In this document: positions 24,276-35,189 of the stretch, in pieces
Position numbering within the stretch: position 1 is the stretch's first letter
Layout of the letters: each line of letters starts with the position of its first letter
The notes under the pieces: generated by a model
The model's input: the letters and a program-made list of their open reading frames with translations, nothing else
What the model was told of the DNA's origin: nothing
Database searches by the model: none
From: Megaleporinus macrocephalus
Taxonomy: Eukaryota > Chordata > Actinopteri > Characiformes > Anostomidae
Assembly: GCA_021613375.1 (NCBI GenBank)
Contig: CM038725.1
Coordinates: forward strand, 9,029,089 to 9,093,088
Direction: 5' to 3'
Length of the DNA stretch: 64,000 nt
Position numbers and translations under genes: made by a program

Positions 24276-25490
24276 AAATCTACTGGAAGACAAAACCCCT
24301 GAGGAAACACTGGATTCATTAAAACATATTATGGAATTGGGGTTGGACATGAATAATTGGGTTTTTTTTTGTTTTTCATTTCAGCTTGGATGCCTAAATG
24401 TCATGATAACGCAATGCTAGTCATAATGTATTCCCAGGGCGGCTGCATACAGTACTGGACCACTAGTAAGGCTGAATATTCACTGTTGATTACTGATGAA
24501 GTTCCAGAGCCCAAAAATAGTGCTTGACTTGACTATGTTGCTTGAACTCATTCACACCATGTGTAGCCCATCCTATCCAAAAACCAGTCTAACCAAGCAG
24601 CCACTGGTAACTGTCCAACTAAATGTCCTCCTGAATGCAATACACAGCACCCATATGTTTCTAATACTCACTACTGAAGTCCACATACATAAATACATAA
24701 ACAGTCAGAAAGTAGCTGCTTGATTGAACAGCTGATAAGAATGAACTGCAGTGATATAAAAACGAACTAAACATGTTCTATAGCACTGTTTAATACTTCT
24801 ATAATAATCTAGAGAGCATTCTAAACCACAGTAATAGTCTCAGCTTAGTGTCCTTCCTGTAGCATTACCACCACTAGGGTCAATCTAATGCAGAGGTATT
24901 TAGGGTATTATGGCACTGTTAACTTTTGGCTTGCATAATGCAGCAGACATGAACACCAACCTTACTAACCTTACTGCCACTGCTCAGCTCAGCTACTACT
25001 GTTGGCTACTGATCATAACTGTTTCAATATTGATTGCAGTACTCATACTTGATACTGATCCCAGAATAAGACTTTTTTCCAATAATTACTTTTAAATACA
25101 TTATGGGAACCTTACTGGAGAGGGGTTAAAGGAAAATGCCACCAGTTTTTCAAACAGTATAATTTAGTGGTTGAAATGGGAAAGTCACTCAGAGTGGTTT
25201 GATGGTGCACTGTAGAAAAACTGACCAACTTGGATTTCTTTACAATGGGAACCAGGGGTCCCAATGTCTACCATGCAGAGACACATTTCACATGAGAGAA
25301 CATGTTTATAACATTAATAACTTTCTGAGATATAGTTTTAGTGTCATTCAATGTGGGCAGTTTGAATTTAGTAAGCATATCTATATCAGACCACTTCACA
25401 TCAAACCACACTGATAAAATTTGTGTCTTAATGATTTATGTAAATATTTCAAAAAATCTGTTAAAGTCCCCTTTACGTACAGTCCTGGAC
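24276..25490. other. No gene seen; unassigned sequence
   Basis: No supported exon or repeat boundary was seen between the LINE tail and the CTAT array. Confidence 0.4.
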
Positions 25491-25496
25491 TACACA

Positions 25497-26042
25497 GTAT
25501 ACCTACCTATCTATCTATGTATATATCTATCTTTCAACCTACCTACCTGTATGTCTGTCTGTTTTTCTACCTATCTATCAACCTACTTGTCTATCTATCT
25601 ATGTACCAACCTATCTACCTACCTACCTATCTATCTATCTATCCACCTACCGGTCTGCCTATCTATCTATGTAACAACTTATCTACTTACCTACCGACAT
25701 ATCTATCTATCAACCTGCCTGCCTGTCTGTCTGTCTATCTGTCTGTCTGTCTCTCTGTCTGTCTATCTATCTATCTATCTATCTATCTATTGACTGGTCT
25801 GTCTCCCTATCTATCTATTTACCTATTAACCTACCTACCTATCTATTTACGTACCAACTTATCTACCTACATATCTATCAATCTACCAACCTGCCTGTCT
25901 ATCTATCTATGTACCAACCTATCTATCTACCTATCTATTTGTCTATCCACCTACAGGTCTGCCTATCTATCTATGTAACAAATTATCTACTTACCTACCG
26001 ACATATCTATCAACCTACCTACCTGCCTGTCTGTCTATCAAC

Positions 26043-26083
<41 letters not shown>

Positions 26084-26226
26084 AACCTACCTACCTGTCT
26101 ATCTATGTACCAACTTATCTACCTACATATCTATCTATCAACCTACCTACCTGTCTATCCTCGTAGCAACTTATCTACCTACATATCTATCTATCAACCT
26201 ACCTACCTGCCTGTCTGTCTATCAAC

Positions 26227-26295
<69 letters not shown>

Positions 26296-26543
26296 AACCT
26301 ACCTACCTGTCTATCTATGTACCAACTTATCTACCTACATATCTATCTATCAACCTACCTACCTGTCTATCTATGTACCAACTTATCTACCTACATATCT
26401 ATCAACCTACCTACCTGTCTATCCTCGTAACAACTTATCTACCGACACATATACCTACTTACTTATCTGTCTGTCTATCTATCTATGTACCAACCTACCT
26501 ACCTACCTACCTATTTATGTACCAACTTATCTTACCTACCTAC

Positions 26544-26626
<83 letters not shown>

Positions 26627-26890
26627 GTCTACCTACCTATCTATCTATGCACAAACGTATCTACTTACCTATCAACATATCTAATTATTAATCTACCTAC
26701 CTATCTATCTATCTTTATACCAACTAACTACCTACCAATTTATCTATCTATCCACCTACCTACCTGCCTGTCTGTCCATCTACCTACATATTAACCTACC
26801 TACCTATCTATTTACCAACTTATCTACTTAACTACCTACACATATATCTATGAACCTACCTGTCTGTCTGTCTGTCTACCTGTCTATCTA
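25497..26890. repeat. Large compound CTAT/CTAC/CTGT array with (AT)n core
   Basis: About 1.4 kb of imperfect tetranucleotide repeats (CTAT, CTAC, CTGT, CAAC variants). Longer recurrent blocks include ACCAACTTATCTACCTACAT, seen at about 26109, 26323 and 26377. A pure (AT)n run at 26546-26615 followed by (AC)n at 26616-26626 interrupts it. Several long plus-strand frames rich in Y/L/S/I/P are translations of the repeat and not genes. Confidence 0.95.
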
Positions 26891-27012
26891 TGCTGTGCTT
26901 TAGAAGGCAGCAAAACCAGCATATGTTGTGTTTTGATGTTGGTCATCAGCTATTATGTTTGTGGTCACCAGCAAAACCATAATGTCGCTGTTCTTGGAAC
27001 AAATCCTTGTAT

Positions 27013-27115
27013 TGCCAAAATAATAACTTTTTTATAGGAATAAAAAAAAAACATACCTTACTTTTAAAGGTAAGTCAGTGGAACCAGACTTTCTTCTAAA
27101 GCACTTCCTACATAC
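27013..27115 (-). mobile_element. MITE family M1, fragment
   Basis: GGTAAGTCAGTGGAACCAGA and the preceding CCAAAATAATAACTTTTTTATAGGA-like tract correspond to 13370-13450 of the best M1 copy. No termini remain. Confidence 0.45.
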
Positions 27116-27700
27116 TTACTAGGGACTTTCAACTGATATCGAAAATGGCAAAACCACAAACATACAAAACAAGGTTTTGTTGCAACAGCAGCAGTGACGT
27201 TGTGTTTTGATGCTGGCGTGCTGGCCAAGTTAGGTGAGCAGCTAAACCAGCACCAGACCAGCTTACACCAGCATTACACCAGCTTTTAGCAGTGAAAAAA
27301 ACAATAAAGAATCACTTTCGAGGCTTTCTATCTCTATATTTGAACTAAAACGCACAAATCTTAAGTTACATTCCTTACAGAATGTAGCACAGGCAGCCAA
27401 TCAGCAGTCTGCATTTTGGAACAAGTATGTTTGTTGACTCTTGCTGGAGGCTGATAAGACTCGATAATAAACCACTGAACTGGGGCTTTTAATCAGTCGA
27501 TACTGAAGTCGGTAGCGCTGACGTACTTCAGAAGTTTGGAATTTTGGTAAACAGCCTCAGTTACAATATATACACATATCACAGCTTAGCTTTCTGAAGT
27601 GTTGGAGTAGCTTCGGCAGCTGGAACTGAACTCCAGAAGGAGAAAAAGTTAAGAGACCCCAGTTTAAGATTGAGTTTAAAAGCAGCAGCAGTAGGTCTAC
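27116..27700 (-). other. Start of putative intron 1; no exon recognised
   Basis: If the drebrin-like exon at 27718-27803 is real, this is the beginning of its first intron. It includes a tract rich in CACCAG/CCAGC (27235-27290) that looks repeat-derived. No acceptor plus exon 2 could be identified here or further left. Confidence 0.35.
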
Positions 27701-27717
27701 ACGGACGGTCACTGTAC

Positions 27718-27803
27718 CAGTTGGTCGATGCCTTGGCGTTCAGGATGTCCTCCTTGGCTGTGAGCAGCGACAGACTGTAGGTGTCCAGGTTTATCGCTCG
27801 CAT
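27718..27803 (-). CDS. First coding exon of a drebrin/drebrin-like (ADF-homology) gene
   Basis: The start codon (minus strand, 27803-27801) has A at -3. The exon encodes MRAINLDTYSLSLLTAKED, then ILNAKASTN and the first two bases of a tryptophan codon, where a GTACAG donor begins at 27717. The pattern (two adjacent leucines, A-x-E, then S-T-N-W) fits helix 1 and the following loop of the N-terminal ADF-homology domain of actin-binding drebrin and drebrin-like proteins. From memory, exon 1 of that family also stops inside the tryptophan codon. Only about 29 residues are present. The rest of the gene, including the rest of the ADF-H domain, would lie to the left and was not found. Without the splice the frame continues to 27579 but loses all similarity. 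The exon sits in the most CpG-dense part of the window, as expected for a 5' exon. Alternatives: a pseudogene or chance resemblance. Confidence 0.55.
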
Positions 27804-28250
27804 CGTGATGCTCTCGTTTTGGGGCTTCTCTGCGTGTTAGTGCTCCAGCAGGTCAGTGTTCAGAGCCTCCGGGTGCGTATTCGTGTATATCCACACGCAT
27901 TCACGGTACGTGGATCTGAGCGAGAGGTCGCCGAGAGCTCTTGTTTAGCTGTAGCGCGCAAAGCTCGTCTGCTCGGGCTGCATCAGTCCAACTCCTGCAG
28001 CGCAGCGAAGGTGGAGACGTTTTGAAGGACGAAAGCCCCACCTCCCGTCAGAGGAGGACCGAAGTAGCTGTTTGGAAGCGGAGCAGTTTTGGTGGGACGG
28101 ATTACAGCTCGTCCTCGCACACTGATCTTCTGAGAAGTCAGGCGTACATGTAGTAAACAAGCCGTTCATGAGGGTATTAAGCACAGATGTGGAGCGAAGT
28201 TGGCCTGAAACGCGTGAAAAAGCTGGCTTGGCTCTCGTTATTTTCGTGGA
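27780..28250 (-). promoter_or_regulatory. CpG-rich promoter/5' UTR candidate of the drebrin-like gene
   Basis: CpG dinucleotides are far denser here (GCGCGC, CGCCGAG, GCAGCGCAGCGAAG and others) than elsewhere. It includes Sp1-like GCCCCACCTCCCG at about 28036. No TATA box is obvious. It lies immediately upstream of the minus-strand start codon at 27803. Unrelated short open frames on both strands (27819-28025 plus, 27945-28268 minus) are not convincing as genes. Confidence 0.5.
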
Positions 28251-28329
28251 GAGCCGTGACAAAAGCATGAAAAGACATTAAAGGGCCCATACAAGCCCAC
28301 TTCTAGAGTTTATCTGTGTTTAAGCACCA

Positions 28330-28680
28330 AACATGACCACAACATACACTACCACCAGGAATACCCTCATTCTGTCAGCTCCACTGACCATATGGAAGCA
28401 CTTTGTTGTTCTACAACTGCTCTTTAATGGTCAAGACCCCCACAGGACCACCAGAGGGCAGGTATTTTTTGGGTGGCGGGTCATTCTCAGCACTTGTGTG
28501 AGTGGATCAGACACAGCCGTGCTGCTGCTGGAGTGTTTAAACGCCTCAGTGTCTCTGCTGGACTGAGAATAGTCCACCGACCAGCAACATCCAGACACTG
28601 ATGAAGGACTACAGGATGACCAGCACAAGTTATGCAGTGGCAGGTTTGGAGTTATCGTCCAAATCATTTAAACTTAACCA
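28330..28680 (+). repeat. Interspersed teleost repeat X
   Basis: Contains blocks such as GTGAGTGGATCAGACACAGC, GAGTGTTTAAACGCCTCAGT and GACTGAGAATAGTCCACC that I know as a very common teleost repeat, probably derived from a DNA transposon. Related pieces are at 30826-31045 and, inverted, at 55282-55362. Confidence 0.6.
28448..28462 (+). promoter_or_regulatory. CTCF-like motif inside repeat X
   Basis: CCACCAGAGGGCAGG closely fits the vertebrate CTCF core. It is carried by an interspersed repeat, so many copies genome-wide may have it. Occupancy cannot be judged from sequence. Confidence 0.4.
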
Positions 28681-28942
28681 GGCCTAGTCATTATGTTCAT
28701 GCTCACTTTGTTTGAAATATTTGTCTACTCCACTGGAGGAGATCAAAAGCAACTTAGATGCTGTATGCATTACAATAACCCGAGTGGTCAGAGGGTGGAC
28801 CAGCAGTGGCAAACAGTGGCCTTATTAATCCAGTGGACAGATGTATGAATGAGGTCACAAAAACCAAAGCATTTACATCTTCAGCCTACACCAGCCAGTC
28901 TCACACTTAACTTAACTTAAGGAGTGTGTTTCAGTATATAGT

Positions 28943-29176
28943 CGTTGTTCAATAAAAAAAAACATATATTCCTATAAATTCCTTTAAATCTTTTTAATAT
29001 CACTTGAACACGACAGATGCCCTTCATATCCTGTGAAAATCATGATGAATGGACCAATAGAAATGCTCCGAAATCACTTGGAATAAAAACTACATTAACA
29101 TTTATTGATTCCTGCAAAGTTACTATTTTGGTGATACACAGTATCAATACACAGATTTCTAGCAGACAGTGAATCA
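28943..29176 (+). mobile_element. MITE family M1, diverged full-length copy
   Basis: Left end TTCAATAAAAAAAAACATAT, interior CATGATGAATGGACCAATAG and AGAAATGCTCC, and right subterminal CCTGCAAAGTTACTATTTTGG appear in the same order as at 2092-2343. Confidence 0.55.
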
Positions 29177-29200
29177 TTGTGTGTTGTGTTTAAACCTCTG

Positions 29201-29216
29201 ACCACTAGATGGCAGT
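29201..29216 (+). promoter_or_regulatory. CTCF-like motif
   Basis: ACCACTAGATGGCAGT is a strong match to the CTCF core as known in vertebrates, in non-repeat-looking sequence about 1.4 kb upstream of the drebrin-like start codon. Confidence 0.45.
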
Positions 29217-29479
29217 GTTGTAATCCATTTTCAGCTCCAACATTAACAAGCAGCACAAGGGTGCAATGATATTGAAAGTACTGGCAAACCTGTTTATATA
29301 GTGGTGTGTTTAAATAGTAGGATTTGAAAAATCGAAATATATTACTTTGCTTGCAGTATCGTAGTATATCACAATATATTGAATCGTGACCGCTGTATCA
29401 CGATATGTATTGTATTGCCAGTTTCTTACCAATACACAGCCCTACATTACATATATGAGTCTTAAAGATTTTACCTTTC

Positions 29480-29480
29480 A

Positions 29481-29514
<34 letters not shown>
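29480..29514. repeat. (AAT)n microsatellite
   Basis: Eleven to twelve AAT units. Confidence 0.95.
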
Positions 29515-29517
<3 letters not shown>

Positions 29518-30523
29518 CAGATTCTTGTTCTGTTGTCATACGGCTTGAAGTTGAATTAAAGGCACAGTAAGCTATTTTATTCCTTTTTCAGATTTAGTGA
29601 AAAACTCCTAACAGCCCTCTAGTTGTCATTTCTGACTCTGTAAATGGGAAATAGACTAAAGTGGCTCCAAAAAAGTCCAGCCAATCAGTAACAGGGGGCA
29701 TTCATGCTACTACTGGACAGCAGCGGGGGGAGGGGCTACGTGTTAAACAGCTACAGCTACATGCACTGTCAAGAAGGAAAAACGAAACAGCCAAAGAGGA
29801 GAAGAACAAAGATTCTTAGATAAAAGAAGTTCTTAGATCAGGCAAGGATGTTTGAATGGTAGAGTGACCTCAGAGTCCAGATCGTTGAAAGTGTTCAGAC
29901 TCTGCTAAAAAATTCAACCAACTTCCAAGACCAAACTTTTTTACATTCTTTGAAAACCTGAACCCACCGAAGAGAACTGGTTACATGAAACATTGGATAA
30001 ATCATATCATATTTAATTACTGTGTTTTCTGTAAAATGCTTTCTGCTTTTTCTCTGATGCTGAAGAATGAATAACTTGTGGTTAATAGTCTGGAAATAAA
30101 AATAAACCAAGGGTGATCTCTGACTTTGGCACAGCGCTGTATTCAAAGCCGTGATGTAAGCAAAGCAAACTTCAGAATCACTGATTGTGGCTTGGAGGCA
30201 TTTTCAAAGGCATTTACATGTTGTGAACAGAGAGCAGCTCAGTGACGGGCTGCAGGTCTTCTACTGACAGGCCATTGAATTGCCACTCACTCTTTGTGCA
30301 GGCTTCCTGTGAGCAGCCTCTAGGAGCACTTGGCAGCCAGCAGTGAAGCCATTTACAGCAGAGCTGATCTCTGGAGAGACCCCTGCTCTATCTGCAGCGC
30401 CAATTTCATGGGAACTGAACTTGAAGCAGTTCTGGTTAAAAAAGAGCAATGGATGTGTCTCTCCGTTTTTTGTAATGGAGCCCTGCAAAACAAAACACCC
30501 ACTGCCTTCTTTCTCTCTCTGTA

Positions 30524-30544
30524 ACACACACACACACACACACA
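30524..30544. repeat. (CA)n microsatellite
   Basis: Roughly ten CA units. Confidence 0.95.
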
Positions 30545-30825
30545 TTATTGTTATCTATCTGGTATTTTTCCATTGACCTATGTGTGTTTAGGTTTAGTCA
30601 ACACTTACCCAAATACAGTGTTGTAGTCAAAACCACTAGACCTGGACACATCAGGTATGAGTGAAGACCAAGACTTTGTAGTTGTTAGGTAGAACCTAGA
30701 CCAAGACCAGATTAAGATTTTGTTTAAAATATATAAAAATCAAAAGAACAAAGGGAGTAAAACTAAAATACGCTGACTATTTATTGAGCTTTCATCATTA
30801 TTAATTATACAAGACACATTTAAAC

Positions 30826-31045
30826 GCACCAGCCACTTTATTAGGTACACCTCCTTGTTTCTACACTCACTGTCCTTTCTATCAGCTCCGCGAACTGTAT
30901 AGTAGCCCTTTGTAGATCTACAATTACAGACTGCAGTCCATCTTTTTCTCTGCAGATTTTGTTAACCTTCAATAGATTGCTGGAGTTTATAAACACTGTG
31001 TCCACTCACTGTCCATTCTATCAGACCCTCCTACCCTGCCAGTGA
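30826..31045. repeat. Interspersed teleost repeat X, second segment
   Basis: GCCACTTTATTAGGTACACC and CACTCACTGTCC-TCTATCAG are hallmark blocks of the same common teleost repeat. TGTCCACTCACTGTCCATTC marks its far end near 31000. Confidence 0.6.
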
Positions 31046-31069
31046 GTAGTTTTTGTTGGTCACACATAT

Positions 31070-31140
31070 ATATCATTGCTGTCCAATGAAAAACAAGTAT
31101 CTTCAAAAATTGCGACTGAAAGAAGTGACAATGGAAATCT
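31070..31140. mobile_element. MITE family M1, left-end fragment
   Basis: ATATATCATTGCTGTCCAAT then GAAAAACAAGTATCTTC reproduces the M1 terminus almost perfectly. The rest of the element is lost within about 70 bp. Confidence 0.6.
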
Positions 31141-31565
31141 GTCCAAAACTCTGCTATGAATATTAATAATTCATAATTCAATTAATTCACCTCTATTCAG
31201 TGATAAAATGGGCAGCTTTTACTGTACAGGGAATGAGATGGTTATCAGAGGCCAAGTTCTCAGAACTACACACGGAGGTCCAAATTTTTCAATTAGTCAC
31301 CCGGTCAGTGAGCCATAGCAAGTCTGTTTGAACATATTCTTACATTTAAATAAACTTAATAAGGGACTGCAGGGACTCTCTTTTACATGTTTTAAAGTGT
31401 TGGACAGGATTAGTACTATGAACAAACAGCAGCAGGTTTTTGTTAATAAAGTAAAAGGAAAATTATACCTCTGCCTTCTGTACTACGGAAAACCAAGTGT
31501 ACATGTGTGGTTTGGGACGTGCTGTTTGTGTCACGATTACTGTGGATGGTTGCATGTGGTTGATA

Positions 31566-31850
31566 TAGTGTAGTGGGTTGCACTGCTGCACTCCATGCTG
31601 TGGACTGGGGTTCAATTCCTTACCTGGATAGCCACCACTATACCGATAAGAGCCCCTGGGTAAGACTCCTAACACCACCTTCACCTACCTGTGTACAGGT
31701 AAACTAACACTACCTTAACCTTCCTGTGTACAGGAAAACTGTAACACTACCTTCACCCACCTGTGCACAGGTAAACTGTAAAACCACCTTTACCTACCTG
31801 TATACAGGTAAACTGGAATTCACTCTGGATTAGAGTGTCTACCAAATGCA
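31566..31850 (+). mobile_element. tRNA-derived V-type SINE with internal tandem expansion
   Basis: A box TAGTGTAGTGG (31566-31576) and B box GGTTCAATTCC (31609-31619) mark a tRNA-related head. The tail TCACTCTGGATTAGAGTGTC then TACCAAATGC is the conserved vertebrate V-SINE 3' domain. The middle is a 4-unit tandem repeat (31672-31817). Confidence 0.8.
31672..31817 (+). repeat. Four tandem 35-37-bp units inside the SINE
   Basis: Each unit has AC-CCTT, then a CCT-CCTGTG/TA-ACAGG core and AAACT. One such unit is normal in the family as I recall it; here there are four with independent substitutions. Confidence 0.75.
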
Positions 31851-32689
31851 GTATATGTGTGTCTCTTGTCATTGGAAGAATATTTCTTAGAGGACTTTCC
31901 AGCTGATCTGACACCAAAAAGTGGATCAGGTACCTCTTTTCCTTCTTGTCATCACAGGGAACGCCTGAGGATCTAATCTGTCCTGAACAAGAACTCGAGT
32001 TATCATCCACTCCCAGAAAAATAGCCAGTGATGTCAGAATTTGATATCTGTGAATTCCAGATCTAACGACAGTGAGCAATCCTCACTGAGAACCTGAGAG
32101 TGTGCAATCAAAACCATGTGACGCAATAACATGGATTTGGAAAGAGAGCTGCTTTTGAAGCTCACAGCCCTCACCGCTGCCGTTAACTAAGCAGGGTAAA
32201 TGGTAGTTCCTCACTACACGTGTATACCTACTCTCTATATGGGGATGCTTGTGTTTTTAAGGAATGATTTGGGGATTTCAGTTTGGTCTTGGGTGGTACT
32301 TGCTCTAATAAGTTTAAGAACCTTTTTCAAGAACAGATTTTCTAAGCCCTAGTGGTTTGTGGTGCCAGTTTGCTGAGACTGTGCTGTGTGTTTTTTTAAC
32401 AATGAGAGAAAACACTCACTTTATTGTGAGCCCATACCTAAAAATAGCATGAAAGAATATTTCCATTTAAAAATAAATAAAATAACTGAACAAATCCTGT
32501 CTTTAGCTAAATGGTGCTACTACATGCAACAGTTCAGTGTAGCTTACAGTTCATCAAGAGTTGTTAAGTGATTCTCTGTGACTGACAAGTTTAAATTAAA
32601 ATATGGGCCAATATTGTTTTTTAGTTTGAGGAAAGGTTTTTAATTGGTATGTAAATATAGTTCAAGTTTCAAAGGGTGCTATTCACTCA
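31851..32689. other. No gene seen; unassigned sequence
   Basis: No supported exon or repeat boundary. Minus-strand frame 31753-32079 overlaps the SINE tail and is not convincing as coding. Confidence 0.4.
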
Positions 32690-33210
32690 GTCTCCACTTC
32701 CCACAGCAGTGCGTAGGTGGCAGTGTTATGATTTGGGGAATGTTTTTGTGGCACTCTCTGGACCCACACATCCATGTGGAAGATACTTTTAACCAATTTG
32801 GGTCTGAATCCCTACTTGTGGATCACATACACCATATATGCTGATTGTTTTCTATGGGGCGGATGGGATCTTCCAGCAAGACAATGTAATGCATCACATG
32901 ACAAGAAATGTCCCACATTGGTTGAAAGAGCTGACTAAGACTTTCAAGTTTTATACTGGACCCCTATTTCACCAGACTTGAACCCAACTGAGGAACTGTG
33001 GGACCACCTGGATGGTGGTGTTGGCTCTATAGATCCTCCCCCATGGTTCCTCCAGCAGCTGTGAGATGCACTGCAGTCAGCATGGCTGCAGATACCTGTG
33101 ACAACCTACCTTGACCTTGTTGAGCCTCCCAGTCCGTCTAGCTGCTGTCTGTGCAGTGGCTACTCTGGATATTAGCTGGTGGTCATAATAATGTGACTTG
33201 ACTGTGTATT
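32690..33210 (+). pseudogene. Tc1/mariner transposase fossil
   Basis: The frame ending near 32841 reads VGGSVMIWGMFLW, the conserved GG-VM-WG-F motif of Tc1-like transposases. It is followed in another frame by FQQDNVMHH (near 32875), corresponding to the second catalytic Asp. After a further frame change it reads SPDLNPTEELWDHL (near 32974), corresponding to the final catalytic Glu region. Frameshifts and stops show it is dead. The 3' side ends with GGTCATAATAATGTGACTTG then ACTGTGTA near 33210, like a Tc1 terminal repeat. Confidence 0.8.
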
Positions 33211-34150
33211 AGTATATATTTTAGAACAGCACATTGTAGACCAAAACCTCTCAATCATTGCATAACAATGTCTCCAGGCATACGTCAACATACCTGTTAT
33301 TGTTTTATGTAATAATTTTCCTTATAGAGGCATAAAACGCTCCAGGACTTTGTTTATATCATGATGATTTCTTTTTGCAGATATTTAGACCATCTGAAAT
33401 ATCTAAAAACACACTACTTAGAAGGGTCTGGATACTGAATGAGTGAGTCATCAGAATTATCCTTTAATAGGTGCCCAAAGAGTAAGCAAAACAAAGACCA
33501 ACCACACACATTGCTGCAGCTGTTTAAAGTACCGACATGAAATCATGACAAGACGACAGTTGGCAGATTCTTCCTGTTATTCTTTTGTATGTGATTTGCT
33601 GTGAGTGGGATTGTGCAGCTCATGGGGTGTCCTGATCATATCTTCCGTTTGTTTTCCTTCGCAGCTTGTCTCTTAGATCGGTTTCCCCTGAAATTCATTT
33701 AGAGGAACTGTGAATCACTCAATATGTGGGCCTTCGCCAAAGGTTTGCAGGTCATTAAACACGGCCATAACAGCCTCACAAAGACAGAATAGAAAATATG
33801 GGACTTCTCTCTAGATCTTGCAAATCTTTATTCCCCATAAATTCATTTCTACTTGCAGGTGGCAAAATATTATATAGTCGATGTCATATTAAAACTATGA
33901 GACCACATACTTTTACATTTCATTGGCAGTCAGTCAGTAATTTCTTTTGGGGAGCCAAAAAAAACCACCTGTTTAACATGAAACTACATCAAGTCTTAAA
34001 ACTAGATCTATTGATTGTTCGGTATTTACATGCCCACACTTTTAGAGCTTCCATTCTTATTGGAAAACTTTAAATCAATCTGCACCTATAAAATTCAGTC
34101 TTCAGCTCAGCTGGTTGCATTTTCTGTATCTCACGATCCAAGATTGCTAA
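33211..34150. other. No gene seen; possibly flanking Tc1 debris
   Basis: AT-rich and unassigned. The right part adjoins the minus-strand Tc1 fragment and may belong to the same element. Confidence 0.35.
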
Positions 34151-34260
34151 ACATATTCAATGATGCTGAGGTCTGGACTTTGGGGTGGCCAGTCCATTGT
34201 TCTGAGAACAAGAGCAGCTTTTGAAGCACGCTCCAGGAGTGGAGCTTGATTTCCTTTGAT
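34150..34260 (-). pseudogene. Tc1/mariner transposase fragment with catalytic Glu motif
   Basis: On the minus strand, 34194-34156 reads DWPPQSPDLSIIE, the segment around the third catalytic residue of Tc1-like transposases (usually SPDLN-IE). The N-to-S change and lack of the rest show a relic. It belongs to a different Tc1 lineage from 32690-33210. Confidence 0.7.
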
Positions 34261-34415
34261 CTCTCAAAGATGAAAGTCTTAAGATGTCTTTCATCTTGTT
34301 TTCTTCATATCCTTTAATATTTTATAGACCAAAACTTTTCCAAATATGTTTCCTTGACTTTCTCCATCGTTATGCAAATTATGCAAAGCATCTCCTCGCT
34401 TTCCAATTAAAACTA

Positions 34416-34560
34416 TGTCCATTTTTGGAGAACGAACCAATAAAAATGTTTCAAAATAGCTTGTAAATAATTCTGGTTCCATTGACTTACATTAAAAGTG
34501 AAGTGAGCTGTGAAGTTGCCAGTTTGGGAATACTTGTTTTTCTTTAGATAGTGGGGATCT
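34416..34560 (+). mobile_element. MITE family M1, right-half copy
   Basis: ATAATTCTGGTTCCATTGAC is identical to 2241-2260 of another M1 copy. It ends ATACTTGTTTTTCTTTAGAT. Confidence 0.65.
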
Positions 34561-35189
34561 CCTGAGAAAGGAATATCTAAATTGCCACTTTGATGGGAAG
34601 TTAAATTATCAAGGGTGGTCTCTGACATTCACACAGTGCTGCATGTTTAAGTTTCGTTCTCCAGAGAGCTCCCATTTTGGAGAGTCATTGTTATGACAGT
34701 AACAGTCAATTAGTCACTGGTCACAGTCCCAGTCCTGATATACATTCCCAGCCTTGAACGGGAACGAGACCCATAAGTCCCAGTGCTTGGAAGCTCTAAC
34801 ATGACATCATCCTGAAGTATTATGTTCCTGCCGCTGTGCTCTGCTGGCCGAGGGCCAGCCTTAATCTCACAGCTGCCTGTCCACAGCTTCCCTCAGCGGG
34901 AGAGGAACACTGAAATGTGGGTGTACACTGAAACTTCACTCTCGTCCCTATCAGCCATTGCTGGAGCTCCTCAACAAACAATTCATTTACTTTATGACAC
35001 GTCACATGACTGGGAACCTCAGGATACCAGAATGTGTGCACATCCCCGTAGCTTCCTGTCATTAGTCTCTCTCTGTAAACAGCTTCGCTCAGTCATGCTG
35101 TTATGCTCGACTTCAAAAATTTCTTGGAATTTCCTTTTTACATGGCTGGACGTTTTGGTTTGGGATGATTGGAGCTGTTTGTTATCTTT
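34561..35189. other. No gene seen; unassigned sequence
   Basis: Two short opposing frames overlap at 34820-35238 without recognisable domains. Confidence 0.4.

Larger units (their letters stand above)
29217..30825. other. No gene seen; microsatellites and weak repeats
   Basis: Contains a degenerate repeat fragment (29300-29460, with ATCACGATATGTATTGTATT), an AAT-type microsatellite at 29480-29514 and a (CA)n at 30524-30544. The overlapping short frames at 30261-30576 are not convincing as genes. Confidence 0.45.

Noticed and set aside
25341..26794. Y/L/S/I-rich open frames up to 229 codons
   Set aside because: Translations of the CTAT/CTAC microsatellite array.
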